Source: Bacteroidales bacterium
Lineage (GTDB): Bacteria > Bacteroidota > Bacteroidia > Bacteroidales > P3
DNA length: 64,000 nucleotides
Reading direction: 5' to 3'
NCBI GenBank assembly: GCA_017618625.1
Contig: JAFZTV010000012.1
Location: 22,044 to 86,043 of the forward strand
Part shown: positions 31,329-38,865 of the stretch, piece after piece
How the letters are laid out: every line of letters starts with the position of its first letter
Position numbering within the stretch: position 1 is the first letter of the stretch
Made by a program: the position numbers and the translations under genes
The notes under the pieces: generated by a model
Database searches by the model: none
The model's input: the letters and a program-made list of their open reading frames with translations, nothing else
Told to the model about the DNA's origin: nothing

Positions 31329-32489
31329 ATGAAAAAAGCACTTCTGATATTTATCAACGCGATCCTGTGTTTGGGACATGTGTTGGGGCAACAGGATATG
31401 GTGAAGATGACCTATTACGGGCATCTCTATTTAGAGTCGAGAATCAACGGGAAGCCAGCCCGTATGGTTTTCGACACAGGTTCGCCATACACCTGCTTGG
31501 ACAGCATCTTTGTGGCCGAGAACGGCCTTGAGTTCGACTCTATAGAATGGACTACGGCGAGTGGTGCAGGAAACGGTGTGGTGGATGTGCCTGTGGTTGT
31601 CAACAAACTGTCCTACACGTTTGGAGAGCGGGAGTTTATAAACGAGATAACCCCTGTCTTGCCAATCAAGCCCATTATTGGCGACTTTGTTGACGGCATT
31701 ATCGGCATATCGAATTTGAGAGACAAAGTAATCTCGATTGACTATGTCGCAGGGCAGATGCGTATTTTGGACAGTTTGGGCGATACTGCTGGATACACAG
31801 CCATACCCATACGCTACGAGAATCATCGTATATATGTGCCTCTCGCTTTAAACCTTTTCGACCATGGATGGATGTCGGGCGATGTCATACTGGACCTTGG
31901 CAGTGGCAATTCGGTGTCAATCTATGGTTGGGACGCAGTGCGTAATATCTCGCCGCGCATTTGCTACACCGACATCAATACTGGTGTCGGCGGCGGGTCG
32001 TCGGGATGCTTTTTCAGGGCCAAAAGTGTGACGGTTGGACCGTTCACATTCGACAGCGTGACGATGGATTACAGAAACAATTCAGTAGGTGCGATTTCAC
32101 CCGAGAGTGACTGTATGGGTATCATAGGGAATGCCATCTGGGAACGGTTCGACATGATGATTGACCTGCCGGGCAGGAAGTTGTACCTGAAAAAGAACGC
32201 CAATTACGGCAATCCCTTCGGAAGTCCTCTGATAGGTTTCACACCTACCAACCGTGGCAGAACCCTTGGTTGTTGGATTGTGAACGGCATCTTCACTGGT
32301 TCCAACGCTGAGAAGGCAGGTCTCAGGTGCGGCGACCGTATAACGGTCATCAATGGACGCAGTGTGAGAGAAATTGGTTTTGAGGATATGCCCACATTCT
32401 TCAAAGGTATGAAAAGCATTACGTTGACCGTCCAAAGGGACAACGGCACAGAAGAGATAAGCTTCGATTTCGACAAGCCCAAGATATGA
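31329..32489 (+). CDS. Retropepsin-like aspartic protease with PDZ domain (386 aa)
   Basis: Signal peptide MKKALLIFINAILCLGHVLG. Two aspartic-protease-like lobes: RMVFDTGSPYTCLDS near residue 46 with the D-T-G motif, and GDVILDLGSGNSVSIYG near 190 with D-x-G-S. A C-terminal PDZ domain follows (about 300-375: GCWIVNGIFTGSNAEKAGLRCGDRITVINGR). Bacteroidetes encode many such exported proteases of unknown target. Divergent from the DUF1846 gene and upstream of the rpoN fusion, but the latter has its own promoter. Confidence 0.82.
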   Translation: MKKALLIFINAILCLGHVLGQQDMVKMTYYGHLYLESRINGKPARMVFDTGSPYTCLDSIFVAENGLEFDSIEWTTASGAGNGVVDVPVVVNKLSYTFGEREFINEITPVLPIKPIIGDFVDGIIGISNLRDKVISIDYVAGQMRILDSLGDTAGYTAIPIRYENHRIYVPLALNLFDHGWMSGDVILDLGSGNSVSIYGWDAVRNISPRICYTDINTGVGGGSSGCFFRAKSVTVGPFTFDSVTMDYRNNSVGAISPESDCMGIIGNAIWERFDMMIDLPGRKLYLKKNANYGNPFGSPLIGFTPTNRGRTLGCWIVNGIFTGSNAEKAGLRCGDRITVINGRSVREIGFEDMPTFFKGMKSITLTVQRDNGTEEISFDFDKPKI

Positions 32490-32526
32490 GCTCGTGACAA
32501 AATATGTGGCTTTGTAGAAGCATTAT

Positions 32527-32558
32527 TTTGACAGTTTCAGCGAATTTGTGTATCTTTG
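32527..32558 (+). promoter_or_regulatory. Promoter for the rpoN fusion gene
   Basis: TTTG (32527-32530), 20 bp, TATCTTTG (32551-32558): an exact Bacteroidetes promoter 43 bp upstream of ATG 32602. Confidence 0.8.
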
Positions 32559-32601
32559 CAGGTCAAAATTGACACTGTTTGAGGTTTTTTAAGCTTAAAC
32601 T

Positions 32602-34878
32602 ATGATAGGTCAACGGCAGACTATGAAGCAGCAGCAGAAGCTGACTCCGCAGCAGGTGATGGTGCAGAGGCTGCTACACATGCCTGTCCACGAACTATTG
32701 GATGCGATAAAAAACGAGTTGGAGAAAAACCCGCTGTTGGAGGCCGAGGAGATGCCTATGGAGTCGCTTCCCTCGTATGGCGACATGGACAGACGTGAGC
32801 TCGATGATGACGATTTCGATACTAGAACTTACATGGCATCCGGAGGCGACCGTGAGGAGCGTGAGTGGCAGATGGCAAGCGAACCTACTTTTGCCGAGAC
32901 TCTGCACGAGCAGCTTGAAATGAAAAACCTGAGCGAGAAAGAGGCTTTGATTGGCCACGAGTTGATAGACAGTCTTGACGACAGCGGCTATCTTTCCCGC
33001 GACCTAGGCATAGTGGCTAACGACTTGGCGCTGTACAAGGGGCTGGATGTTGAGCCGCGAGAGGTGGAAAAGGTGCTTGAGGCGGTGCAGTCTCTGGACC
33101 CCGCAGGAGTCGGGGCAAGAAGCCTTCAGGAATGTCTCTCTCTGCAACTGCACAGGATTACGCATCCTGATGCGAAGGAGCGGCTGGCCATGGATATAGT
33201 GGACAGGTGGTTCTCTGCTTTCTCGCAGCACAAGTACGACCTGATTGCAGAAAAGACAGGTGCCGACAGGGATGATTTGAGAGCGGCCATGGAGGTGATA
33301 CAACGCTTGAACCCGAAGCCCGGCGAGTCTTCGGACAGCATGGGCGGTAGGGCGGCAGCTGTGGTGCCCGATATGACGGTATATGTGCAGGAAGGCAACG
33401 TCGGCTTTGAGATAAACGACAAGTATCTGCCCAAGTTGCGGGTGGATGACAGCTATATGGGCATGCTCGAGGCTTTGGGCGGTTCGGATGACCCGAAAGG
33501 CGAGGCGGCGCGGACCGAGAAGTTCATAAAGAGCAACGCCGAGGAGGCCACGTCGTTCATAGAGGCGCTGGATATGCGTCACCGAACCATGATGGCTGTG
33601 ATGAAAGAGATAGTAAGGCGTCAAAAAAAGTATTTCCTGAGCGGCGAGGCTGGAGACCTTGTGCCGATGTTGCAGAAAGAGGTGGCGGAGGCTACGGGGC
33701 TTGACGAGTCAACGGTGTCGAGGATGGTTAATAGCAAATATGTAAGGACCCCATACGGGATGATTCCGTTGAAGGAACTGTTCAGCAATGCGGTGACCAC
33801 GGATGAAGGCGAGGAGGTGTCATCAAGGGCGGTGAAGGCCGCTCTGCAAGAGGCCGTGGAGCAGGAGGATAAACAGAATCCGCTGTCGGACGATGAACTG
33901 TCTGCCTTATTGAAAGCGAAGGGGTATAGCACGGCACGCCGCACGGTGGCGAAGTATCGCGAGGCGTTGGGTATCCCGGTGGCACGTCTGAGAAAAGGAT
34001 TGACTGTGGTTTTGGTGTTGATAGGCGTAGGCATGATGATGCCTAATGCCGTAGCACAGAACAAGTCGGGAGAGAAAGCGGATAAGAACGCTGCGGCAGC
34101 AGAGAAACCGCAGGTGCCGTCGGTGTTGTGGTATGGAAACAATATGTCGGACGCCAAGGTGAGGTTGAAAGAGATGCCGCTTGACTCGCTGCCCGATGAG
34201 ATAAACCTGCGCCTGCTGCGCAAAGGCGAGCAGTTCGCTTTTCCGGTCAAGGGAGTGAAGTCGTCGCCCTACGGCTGGCGCTGGGAGCGTCCGCATCGTG
34301 GCGTGGATATTGCATTGAAGACCGGCGAGCCGATACATTCCGTGTTTGACGGTGTGGTGCGTATAGCCAAGCCGATGGGAGGCTACGGCAACCTGGTGGT
34401 GGTGAGGCATTACAACGGATTGGAAACGGTGTATGGACACTTGTCGAAGATAAATGTGAAGCCGCGCCAGGAAGTGAAGGCAGGCGATGTGATAGGACTG
34501 GGTGGCAGCACGGGGCACTCCACGGGTCCGCATTTGCATTTCGAAGTGCGTTTCCAATATGAGACGTTCGACCCCGAATGGATACTTGATTTCGCTACCT
34601 GTTCGCTCAGGACGCAACGGCTGCACCTTGACAAATCCTATTTTGGTATCAAGAAGCCGCGTGGCAGGAAAGGTGAGAGCCTCGCATACAAGGCCGACAA
34701 GAGCTATATAAAGGAGCCGGAACGGAGAGGGGCGAAGGAGATGTACTATGTGATGAGGAGCGGCGACAGCCTTGTGGAGATAGCCCACCGTTACAGCACC
34801 ACTGTGGATAAAATTCGCGAGCTGAACGAGGGACTGGCGAAGAAACCCAAGGCAGGGACGAAGATAAGGGTGAGGTGA
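32602..34878 (+). CDS. rpoN: RpoN (sigma-54) fused in frame to M23 peptidase and LysM domains (758 aa)
   Basis: Residues 1-465 form a complete sigma-54: region I (QQQKLTPQQVMVQRLLHMPV), the acidic region, core-binding domain, helix-turn-helix (ATGLDESTVSRMVNSKYVRT) and RpoN box ARRTVAKYRE (445-454), ending ...VARLRK as RpoN proteins normally do. No stop follows. Residues 467-485 are a hydrophobic segment ending NAVAQ, like a signal peptide, then an M23 endopeptidase with HRGVD (H565, D569) and HLH (644-646), and a LysM (714-758). The peptidase gene may once have begun at codon 463 (CTG, one base from ATG) followed by RKGL. Topology fits cytoplasmic sigma-54 and periplasmic hydrolase. Real fusion, internal translation start, or a sequence error at the junction are the options. 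Confidence 0.88.
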   Translation: MIGQRQTMKQQQKLTPQQVMVQRLLHMPVHELLDAIKNELEKNPLLEAEEMPMESLPSYGDMDRRELDDDDFDTRTYMASGGDREEREWQMASEPTFAETLHEQLEMKNLSEKEALIGHELIDSLDDSGYLSRDLGIVANDLALYKGLDVEPREVEKVLEAVQSLDPAGVGARSLQECLSLQLHRITHPDAKERLAMDIVDRWFSAFSQHKYDLIAEKTGADRDDLRAAMEVIQRLNPKPGESSDSMGGRAAAVVPDMTVYVQEGNVGFEINDKYLPKLRVDDSYMGMLEALGGSDDPKGEAARTEKFIKSNAEEATSFIEALDMRHRTMMAVMKEIVRRQKKYFLSGEAGDLVPMLQKEVAEATGLDESTVSRMVNSKYVRTPYGMIPLKELFSNAVTTDEGEEVSSRAVKAALQEAVEQEDKQNPLSDDELSALLKAKGYSTARRTVAKYREALGIPVARLRKGLTVVLVLIGVGMMMPNAVAQNKSGEKADKNAAAAEKPQVPSVLWYGNNMSDAKVRLKEMPLDSLPDEINLRLLRKGEQFAFPVKGVKSSPYGWRWERPHRGVDIALKTGEPIHSVFDGVVRIAKPMGGYGNLVVVRHYNGLETVYGHLSKINVKPRQEVKAGDVIGLGGSTGHSTGPHLHFEVRFQYETFDPEWILDFATCSLRTQRLHLDKSYFGIKKPRGRKGESLAYKADKSYIKEPERRGAKEMYYVMRSGDSLVEIAHRYSTTVDKIRELNEGLAKKPKAGTKIRVR

Positions 34879-34884
34879 GATTGA

Positions 34885-34915
34885 TTGTGAATAGTGATTA
34901 GTGAATGGACAAATG
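34885..34915. repeat. GTGAATAGTGATTAGTG phrase repeat
   Basis: Same string as at 14915-14950, including the terminal GGACAAATG. Confidence 0.75.
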
Positions 34916-34933
34916 TATTTTGATTGGAATAAT

Positions 34934-35425
34934 ATGGAAAATAAGAAGACTAACCTTTCGGACTATGACCCGTCGGTGATTCCTGACGGAAGTGAATATC
35001 GCATTGCAGTGGTGGCGGCAGAATGGAACGCTGAAATCACAGATGCCATGCTTCATGGTGCTTACGAGACCTTGGTGAAACACGGGGTGGGTGAAGATAA
35101 TGTTATGGTGTATCGTGTGCCTGGGACTTTTGAGTTGACTTCTGCGGCGGACATGTTGCTTGCTAAACGTTGTGACCTAGATGCGGTGATATGCATCGGC
35201 TGTGTGATACAGGGCGAGACGCGGCATTTCGACTTTATATGCGAGTCGGTGGCCAACGGGTTGGCAAATGTGTCGATAAAGCACAGCAAGCCTGTTATTT
35301 TCAGTGTGTTGACCACTAATAATATGGAGCAGGCACGTGAGCGGTCGGGCGGAAAGCATGGGAACAAGGGAGTGGAAGGCGCTGTGACCGCGCTGAAGAT
35401 GTGCTCATTCTGGGAGATGTGTTAG
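34934..35425 (+). CDS. ribH: 6,7-dimethyl-8-ribityllumazine synthase RibH (163 aa)
   Basis: Penultimate enzyme of riboflavin synthesis. YRIAVVAAEWNAEITDAMLHGAYETL (substrate-binding W-N), YRVPGTFELTSAADML, VICIGCVIQGETRHFDFICESVANGL with the catalytic His, and FSVLTTNNMEQARERSGGKHGNKG. Start at ATG 34934; the upstream ATG at 34901 falls inside a phrase repeat. Full length. Confidence 0.96.
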   Translation: MENKKTNLSDYDPSVIPDGSEYRIAVVAAEWNAEITDAMLHGAYETLVKHGVGEDNVMVYRVPGTFELTSAADMLLAKRCDLDAVICIGCVIQGETRHFDFICESVANGLANVSIKHSKPVIFSVLTTNNMEQARERSGGKHGNKGVEGAVTALKMCSFWEMC

Positions 35426-35460
35426 TATGCGTTATTGCGTTAATGTGTTAATGCGTTAAA
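35418..35460. repeat. GTGTTAATGCGTTA phrase repeat (short)
   Basis: Three units after ribH, the same family as at 25892-25987. Confidence 0.7.
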
Positions 35461-35508
35461 GTGGGAAGGTGTTGGTGGGTGAATTGTTGAACCTAAAAAC
35501 TGGGAATA

Positions 35509-36456
35509 TTGAAACCACGAATTGTTTTTATGGGCACGCCTGACTTTGCTGTGGCGTCGCTCGATGCTATATGTAAGGCAGGATATGAGGTTGCGGCTGT
35601 GGTGACGGTGCCTGACCGCAAGGTGGGGCGCGGACAGAAGGTGGCTTTCTCGCCTGTGAAGAACTATGCGCTGGAGCATAACCTGCCGTTGCTGCAACCC
35701 GAGAAACTGAAAGACGAGTATTTCTTATCGGCGCTGCGCGCGATAAATGCCGACCTGTTTGTTGTGGTGGCCTTCAGGATGCTGCCGCAGGTGGTGTGGG
35801 GCATGCCGCCTATGGGGACATTCAACCTACACGCGTCGCTGCTGCCGCAGTATCGAGGTGCGGCTCCGATAAACTGGGCTATAATTAATGGAGAGAAGGA
35901 GACGGGAGTGACGACATTTATGCTTAACGAGCGCATAGACGAAGGCGGGCTGCTGATGCAGAAGAGTACGCCGATAAGTGAAGAAGACACTGCCGAGACG
36001 CTGCATGACCGCCTGGCCGCGATGGGTGCGCCAATGGTGGTGGAGACAATCAAGGGACTTGAAAGCGGAGAATTGAAGCCGCAGCCACAGCCTGTGGAGG
36101 CGGAGTGCAAGCCTGCACCTAAAATATTTAAGGAAGATTGTGCAATTGACTGGAATAAGGATGGAGATGCGATACGCAACTTTGTGCGTGGAATGTCTCC
36201 CTATCCGGCTGCCACGATGGCTATGACCGACGAGAAAGGGCAGCAGCATGGCTTCAAAGTGTATGAGGTGACATGTGAGAAAGGCGGCGACATCATGCCG
36301 AGAACGCTGAAAACCGACGGAAAAAAGTATCTAAAAGTCGGTTGCAATGGCGGTTGCATCAATATTCTGAGCCTTCAAATCGAAGGAAAACGCAGAAATT
36401 CGATTGAAGAATTTTTGAGAGGTTATAATGTAAGCGACTGGAAAATAATATGTTGA
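35509..36456 (+). CDS. fmt: Methionyl-tRNA formyltransferase (315 aa, TTG start)
   Basis: Formylates initiator Met-tRNA. Begins at TTG 35509 (KPRIVFMGTPDFAVASLDAI); the next ATG would remove the first strand. Formyl-transfer motif GTFNLHASLLPQYRGAAPINWAI with catalytic Asn/His, TTFMLNERIDEGGLLMQ, and the C-terminal OB-like domain starting near residue 205. Full length. Confidence 0.96.
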   Translation: MKPRIVFMGTPDFAVASLDAICKAGYEVAAVVTVPDRKVGRGQKVAFSPVKNYALEHNLPLLQPEKLKDEYFLSALRAINADLFVVVAFRMLPQVVWGMPPMGTFNLHASLLPQYRGAAPINWAIINGEKETGVTTFMLNERIDEGGLLMQKSTPISEEDTAETLHDRLAAMGAPMVVETIKGLESGELKPQPQPVEAECKPAPKIFKEDCAIDWNKDGDAIRNFVRGMSPYPAATMAMTDEKGQQHGFKVYEVTCEKGGDIMPRTLKTDGKKYLKVGCNGGCINILSLQIEGKRRNSIEEFLRGYNVSDWKIIC

Positions 36457-36498
36457 TTGCAAGTGTGAAAAAATAATTAAAATATTTTTCATTTTTTC

Positions 36499-36530
36499 TT
36501 GCATGATAATCAAACATTTTTATATATTTG
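36499..36530 (+). promoter_or_regulatory. Promoter for the HU gene
   Basis: TTG (36499-36501), 21 bp, TATATTTG (36523-36530), 44 bp upstream of the ATG. Confidence 0.75.
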
Positions 36531-36574
36531 CAACTCGAAAAGAATTCATTCATTAACATTTAAAAAACAAAAAA

Positions 36575-36838
36575 ATGAACAAGACTGAACTTATCAATGC
36601 TATCGCAGCAAAAGGTGGTCTGACAAAGACCGATGCAAAAAAAGCTTTAGACGCTTTCGTAGAGGTGACCAAAGGTGGCCTGAAGAAAGGTGACAAAATC
36701 GCCATCCTCGGCTTCGGTACTTTCAGCGTTGCTCAGCGTAAAGCTCGCACGGGTATCAACCCCGCTACTGGCAAGAGCATGAAGATTAAAGCTAAGAAAG
36801 TTGCTAAATTCAAACCCGGTAAGGGCCTCGCTCTCTAA
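36575..36838 (+). CDS. HU-family DNA-binding protein (87 aa)
   Basis: Nucleoid protein of the HU/IHF family. MNKTELINAIAAKGGLTKTD forms the helical body; ILGFGTFSVAQRKARTGINPATGKSMKIKAKKVAKFKPGKGL is the beta-arm and C-terminal strand with the G-R-N/I-P-x-T-G arm tip. Standard length, own promoter and strong terminator, adenine-rich upstream leader, consistent with high expression. Codon use is more conventional than that of its neighbours. Confidence 0.95.
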   Translation: MNKTELINAIAAKGGLTKTDAKKALDAFVEVTKGGLKKGDKIAILGFGTFSVAQRKARTGINPATGKSMKIKAKKVAKFKPGKGLAL

Positions 36839-36861
36839 GCTTGAATCTTAGTTAGAATGGC

Positions 36862-36896
36862 AAAGCCCGTCGGACATGTCCGACGGGCTTTCTTTT
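36862..36896 (+). terminator. Strong palindromic terminator after HU
   Basis: A perfect 30-bp palindrome (36862-36891; AAAGCCCGTCGGACA and its complement) runs into CTTTTT. Confidence 0.9.
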
Positions 36897-36972
36897 TGTA
36901 TGCCGTTTTGTATGGGTTTCTTGGTTTGTGCGGTTTGGAGGGGATTATGTTGTGTTTGTTGTGAGGCGGGGG

Positions 36973-37632
36973 TTAGTTTAGGTTGAATACGAACTGAAGG
37001 ATGTTGGCGCCCATCTGGAGGGCTTTGATGTGCTTCTCCATCGAGTCGTTGTGGACGTCGATGTCTTCCCATCCGTCGCCGAGGTCGCACTCCCATGTGA
37101 AGAGGCAGACCATGCGGCCTTCGTGAAACATGGCGTAGGCTTTTGGCGGCAGGTTGTCGTGCTCGTGGATTTTGGGCAGGCCATGCGGGAATTCGTATTT
37201 CTGGTGGAAGATGGGGTGGGAGTAGGGCAGCTCGACCCATTTTGAGTCGGGAAACACTTTCTGCATCTGCGCCATGGCGTAATCTTTGAGGCCGTAGTTG
37301 TCGTCGATGTGGAGGAAACCGCCACTGATGAGATAGGTGCGCAAGTTGTCGATTTCTTGCGGAGAGAAGACTATGTTGCCGTGCCCGGTGGCGTGGATGT
37401 AGGGGTAGCTGGTCAGCTCTAGGCTTCCGACATCGACGGTTGCGTACTGCGGTGCGAGGTTCATGTTGAGCTGGGAGTTGCAGAAGGCAATCAGGTTTGT
37501 CAACGAAGTGGGGTTGGCGTACCAGTCGCCGCCGCCGTTGTATTTGAGTAGGGCGATGGGAGTCTGGGCATGGGCGGAAGATGCGGCGAAGAGCAACGCG
37601 ACGAGTATGAGAGTGAGAAGTGTTTTTTTCAT
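36973..37632 (-). CDS. DUF4159 domain-containing secreted protein (219 aa)
   Basis: Signal peptide MKKTLLTLILVALLFAASSA. The mature protein matches DUF4159: IALLKYNGGGDWYANPTSLTNLI, YPYIHATGHGNIVFSPQEIDNLRTYLISGGFLHIDDNYG, ELPYSHPIFHQKYEFPHGLPKIHEHD, and CEC-x-x-G-like ending FTWECDLGDGWED. These proteins have a class I glutamine-amidotransferase-like fold but an unknown role. Start overlaps the rsmE stop (ATGA). Confidence 0.88.
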   Translation of the reverse strand: MKKTLLTLILVALLFAASSAHAQTPIALLKYNGGGDWYANPTSLTNLIAFCNSQLNMNLAPQYATVDVGSLELTSYPYIHATGHGNIVFSPQEIDNLRTYLISGGFLHIDDNYGLKDYAMAQMQKVFPDSKWVELPYSHPIFHQKYEFPHGLPKIHEHDNLPPKAYAMFHEGRMVCLFTWECDLGDGWEDIDVHNDSMEKHIKALQMGANILQFVFNLN

Positions 37633-38339
37633 TGCTGCTGTTGGTTGATGAGAGCGACGGCACAGACGGCGGTGAGCGCTGCGGTCTCGGTGCGTAGGCG
37701 GTTATGGCCGAGGGAGACGGGGCGGTAGCCGGCGTGGTCGGCGAGTGTTATTTCGTGTTCGGTAAAGTCGCCTTCGGGTCCGATGAGCACTACGGTGTCG
37801 TCGGATGGGTGGCAGGCCTGTGACATCATGAGCGGGTGTTCGTAGTGGCCGTGGCAGATGATTTTGGCGGTTGCCGAGGTGTCGCGCAGGAAGGACTCGA
37901 AGGGAGTTTCGTCGTGGATGATGGGCAGATGGCGTTGGAGCGACTGCTTCATTGCGCTGACGGCTATTTTCTCGAGGCGGCTCCGGTTGAGGTGTGTGCG
38001 CTCGGAGTTGTGGGTAATAAGCGGCGTTATCTCGTCGATTCCTATTTCGACGGCTTTCTCAACGAGCCATTCGATGCGGTCAGCGTTCTTGGTGGGGGCG
38101 ATGGCAAGATGGAGGTGGTAGTCGGCGCGGTGGGGCTGGATGTCGCGATTGGAGATCTGGACGGTGCAGCCTTTGGGGTCGGGGGAGAGGATGGAGCCAG
38201 TGGCGAGGGTGCCTTTGCCGTCGGTAATATATAATGTGTCGCCCGCTGCCATGCGGAGTGAGCGAACGCAGTGGCGAGACTCGTCGGGCGAAAGCTGAAC
38301 GAGGTCGTCGTCAAGGTCGGGTATGTAAAACAGTTGCAT
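37629..38339 (-). CDS. rsmE: 16S rRNA (uracil1498-N3)-methyltransferase RsmE (236 aa)
   Basis: MQLFYIPDLDDDLVQLSPDE opens the N-terminal PUA-like domain (SRHCVRSLRMAAGD follows), then the SPOUT domain: APTKNADRIEWLVEKAVEIGIDEITPL, SERTHLNRSRLEKIAVSAMKQS, and the SAM knot VVLIGPEGDFTEHEI with SLGHNRLRTETAAL. Start is ATG 38339; the upstream ATG at 38351 overlaps the -7 box. Because of that, the mRNA leader would be only a few nucleotides. Overlaps DUF4159 by 4 bp. Confidence 0.95.
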   Translation of the reverse strand: MQLFYIPDLDDDLVQLSPDESRHCVRSLRMAAGDTLYITDGKGTLATGSILSPDPKGCTVQISNRDIQPHRADYHLHLAIAPTKNADRIEWLVEKAVEIGIDEITPLITHNSERTHLNRSRLEKIAVSAMKQSLQRHLPIIHDETPFESFLRDTSATAKIICHGHYEHPLMMSQACHPSDDTVVLIGPEGDFTEHEITLADHAGYRPVSLGHNRLRTETAALTAVCAVALINQQQQ

Positions 38340-38348
38340 ATCAGAGTG

Positions 38349-38356
38349 CAAAGGTA
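38349..38356 (-). promoter_or_regulatory. -7 box (TACCTTTG) almost touching the rsmE start
   Basis: Exact TAnnTTTG match ending 9 bp before ATG 38339, implying a nearly leaderless transcript. Confidence 0.65.
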
Positions 38357-38512
38357 CAATTTTTAATAATTTTTGGTGCCTATGTGAAGTTGGGATTGTG
38401 GGGTGGTTGGGTGTAAGTGTTTGATTGTAGGGGTGGTTGTGCGTGAGTCTTTGCTTTTTTTTCGTCCCGGATTTGTTTTAGGTTCGTCCCATTTTTTTGG
38501 TGTTGGCATCTA

Positions 38513-38617
38513 TTTTCTTTTACTGTTCTCCTACATTTCTTTTACTTTGCTTCTACTTTTCTTTTACCTTTCTTTTACTTTGCTCCTACTTTTCTTTTAC
38601 TTTTGACCTACATTTTA
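38513..38617. repeat. Degenerate 22-bp pyrimidine repeat
   Basis: About four units of TTTCTTTTACTTTGCTCCTA and variants, with one shortened unit, on the + strand of a gene-free stretch. Confidence 0.8.
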
Positions 38618-38630
38618 CCTATACTGGGTA

Positions 38631-38663
38631 TATACAGACCTTATACAGACCTTATACAGACCT
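38631..38663. repeat. Three exact 11-bp tandem repeats (TATACAGACCT)
   Basis: Units at 38631-38641, 38642-38652 and 38653-38663 are identical. Part of the gene-free stretch 38357-38865, which otherwise shows no gene on either strand. Confidence 0.9.
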
Positions 38664-38865
38664 TACTTTTCTCTTATTCGGGACCTATTTGTGGTTTGGT
38701 TGTGGTTTGCTGATGGCGAACGCAATTTTTTTTCTTAACAGGTGTTGATATTTTGGGTTGCGGGGAATGGACGGGGTGATGTATCTTTGCTCGCTGACAG
38801 GGTGGGGGATAGGTGTGTGGTAAGTATCTGAACATCATGTAACAACTCTCAATTTACAATTCGTT

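Noticed and set aside
32527..32558. Possible sigma-54 (-24/-12) promoter for rpoN autoregulation
   Set aside because: No TGGCAC-N5-TTGC pattern; the site fits the housekeeping Bacteroidetes promoter.
38403..38748. Leu/Phe/Tyr-rich + frames
   Set aside because: Translations of the pyrimidine minisatellite.
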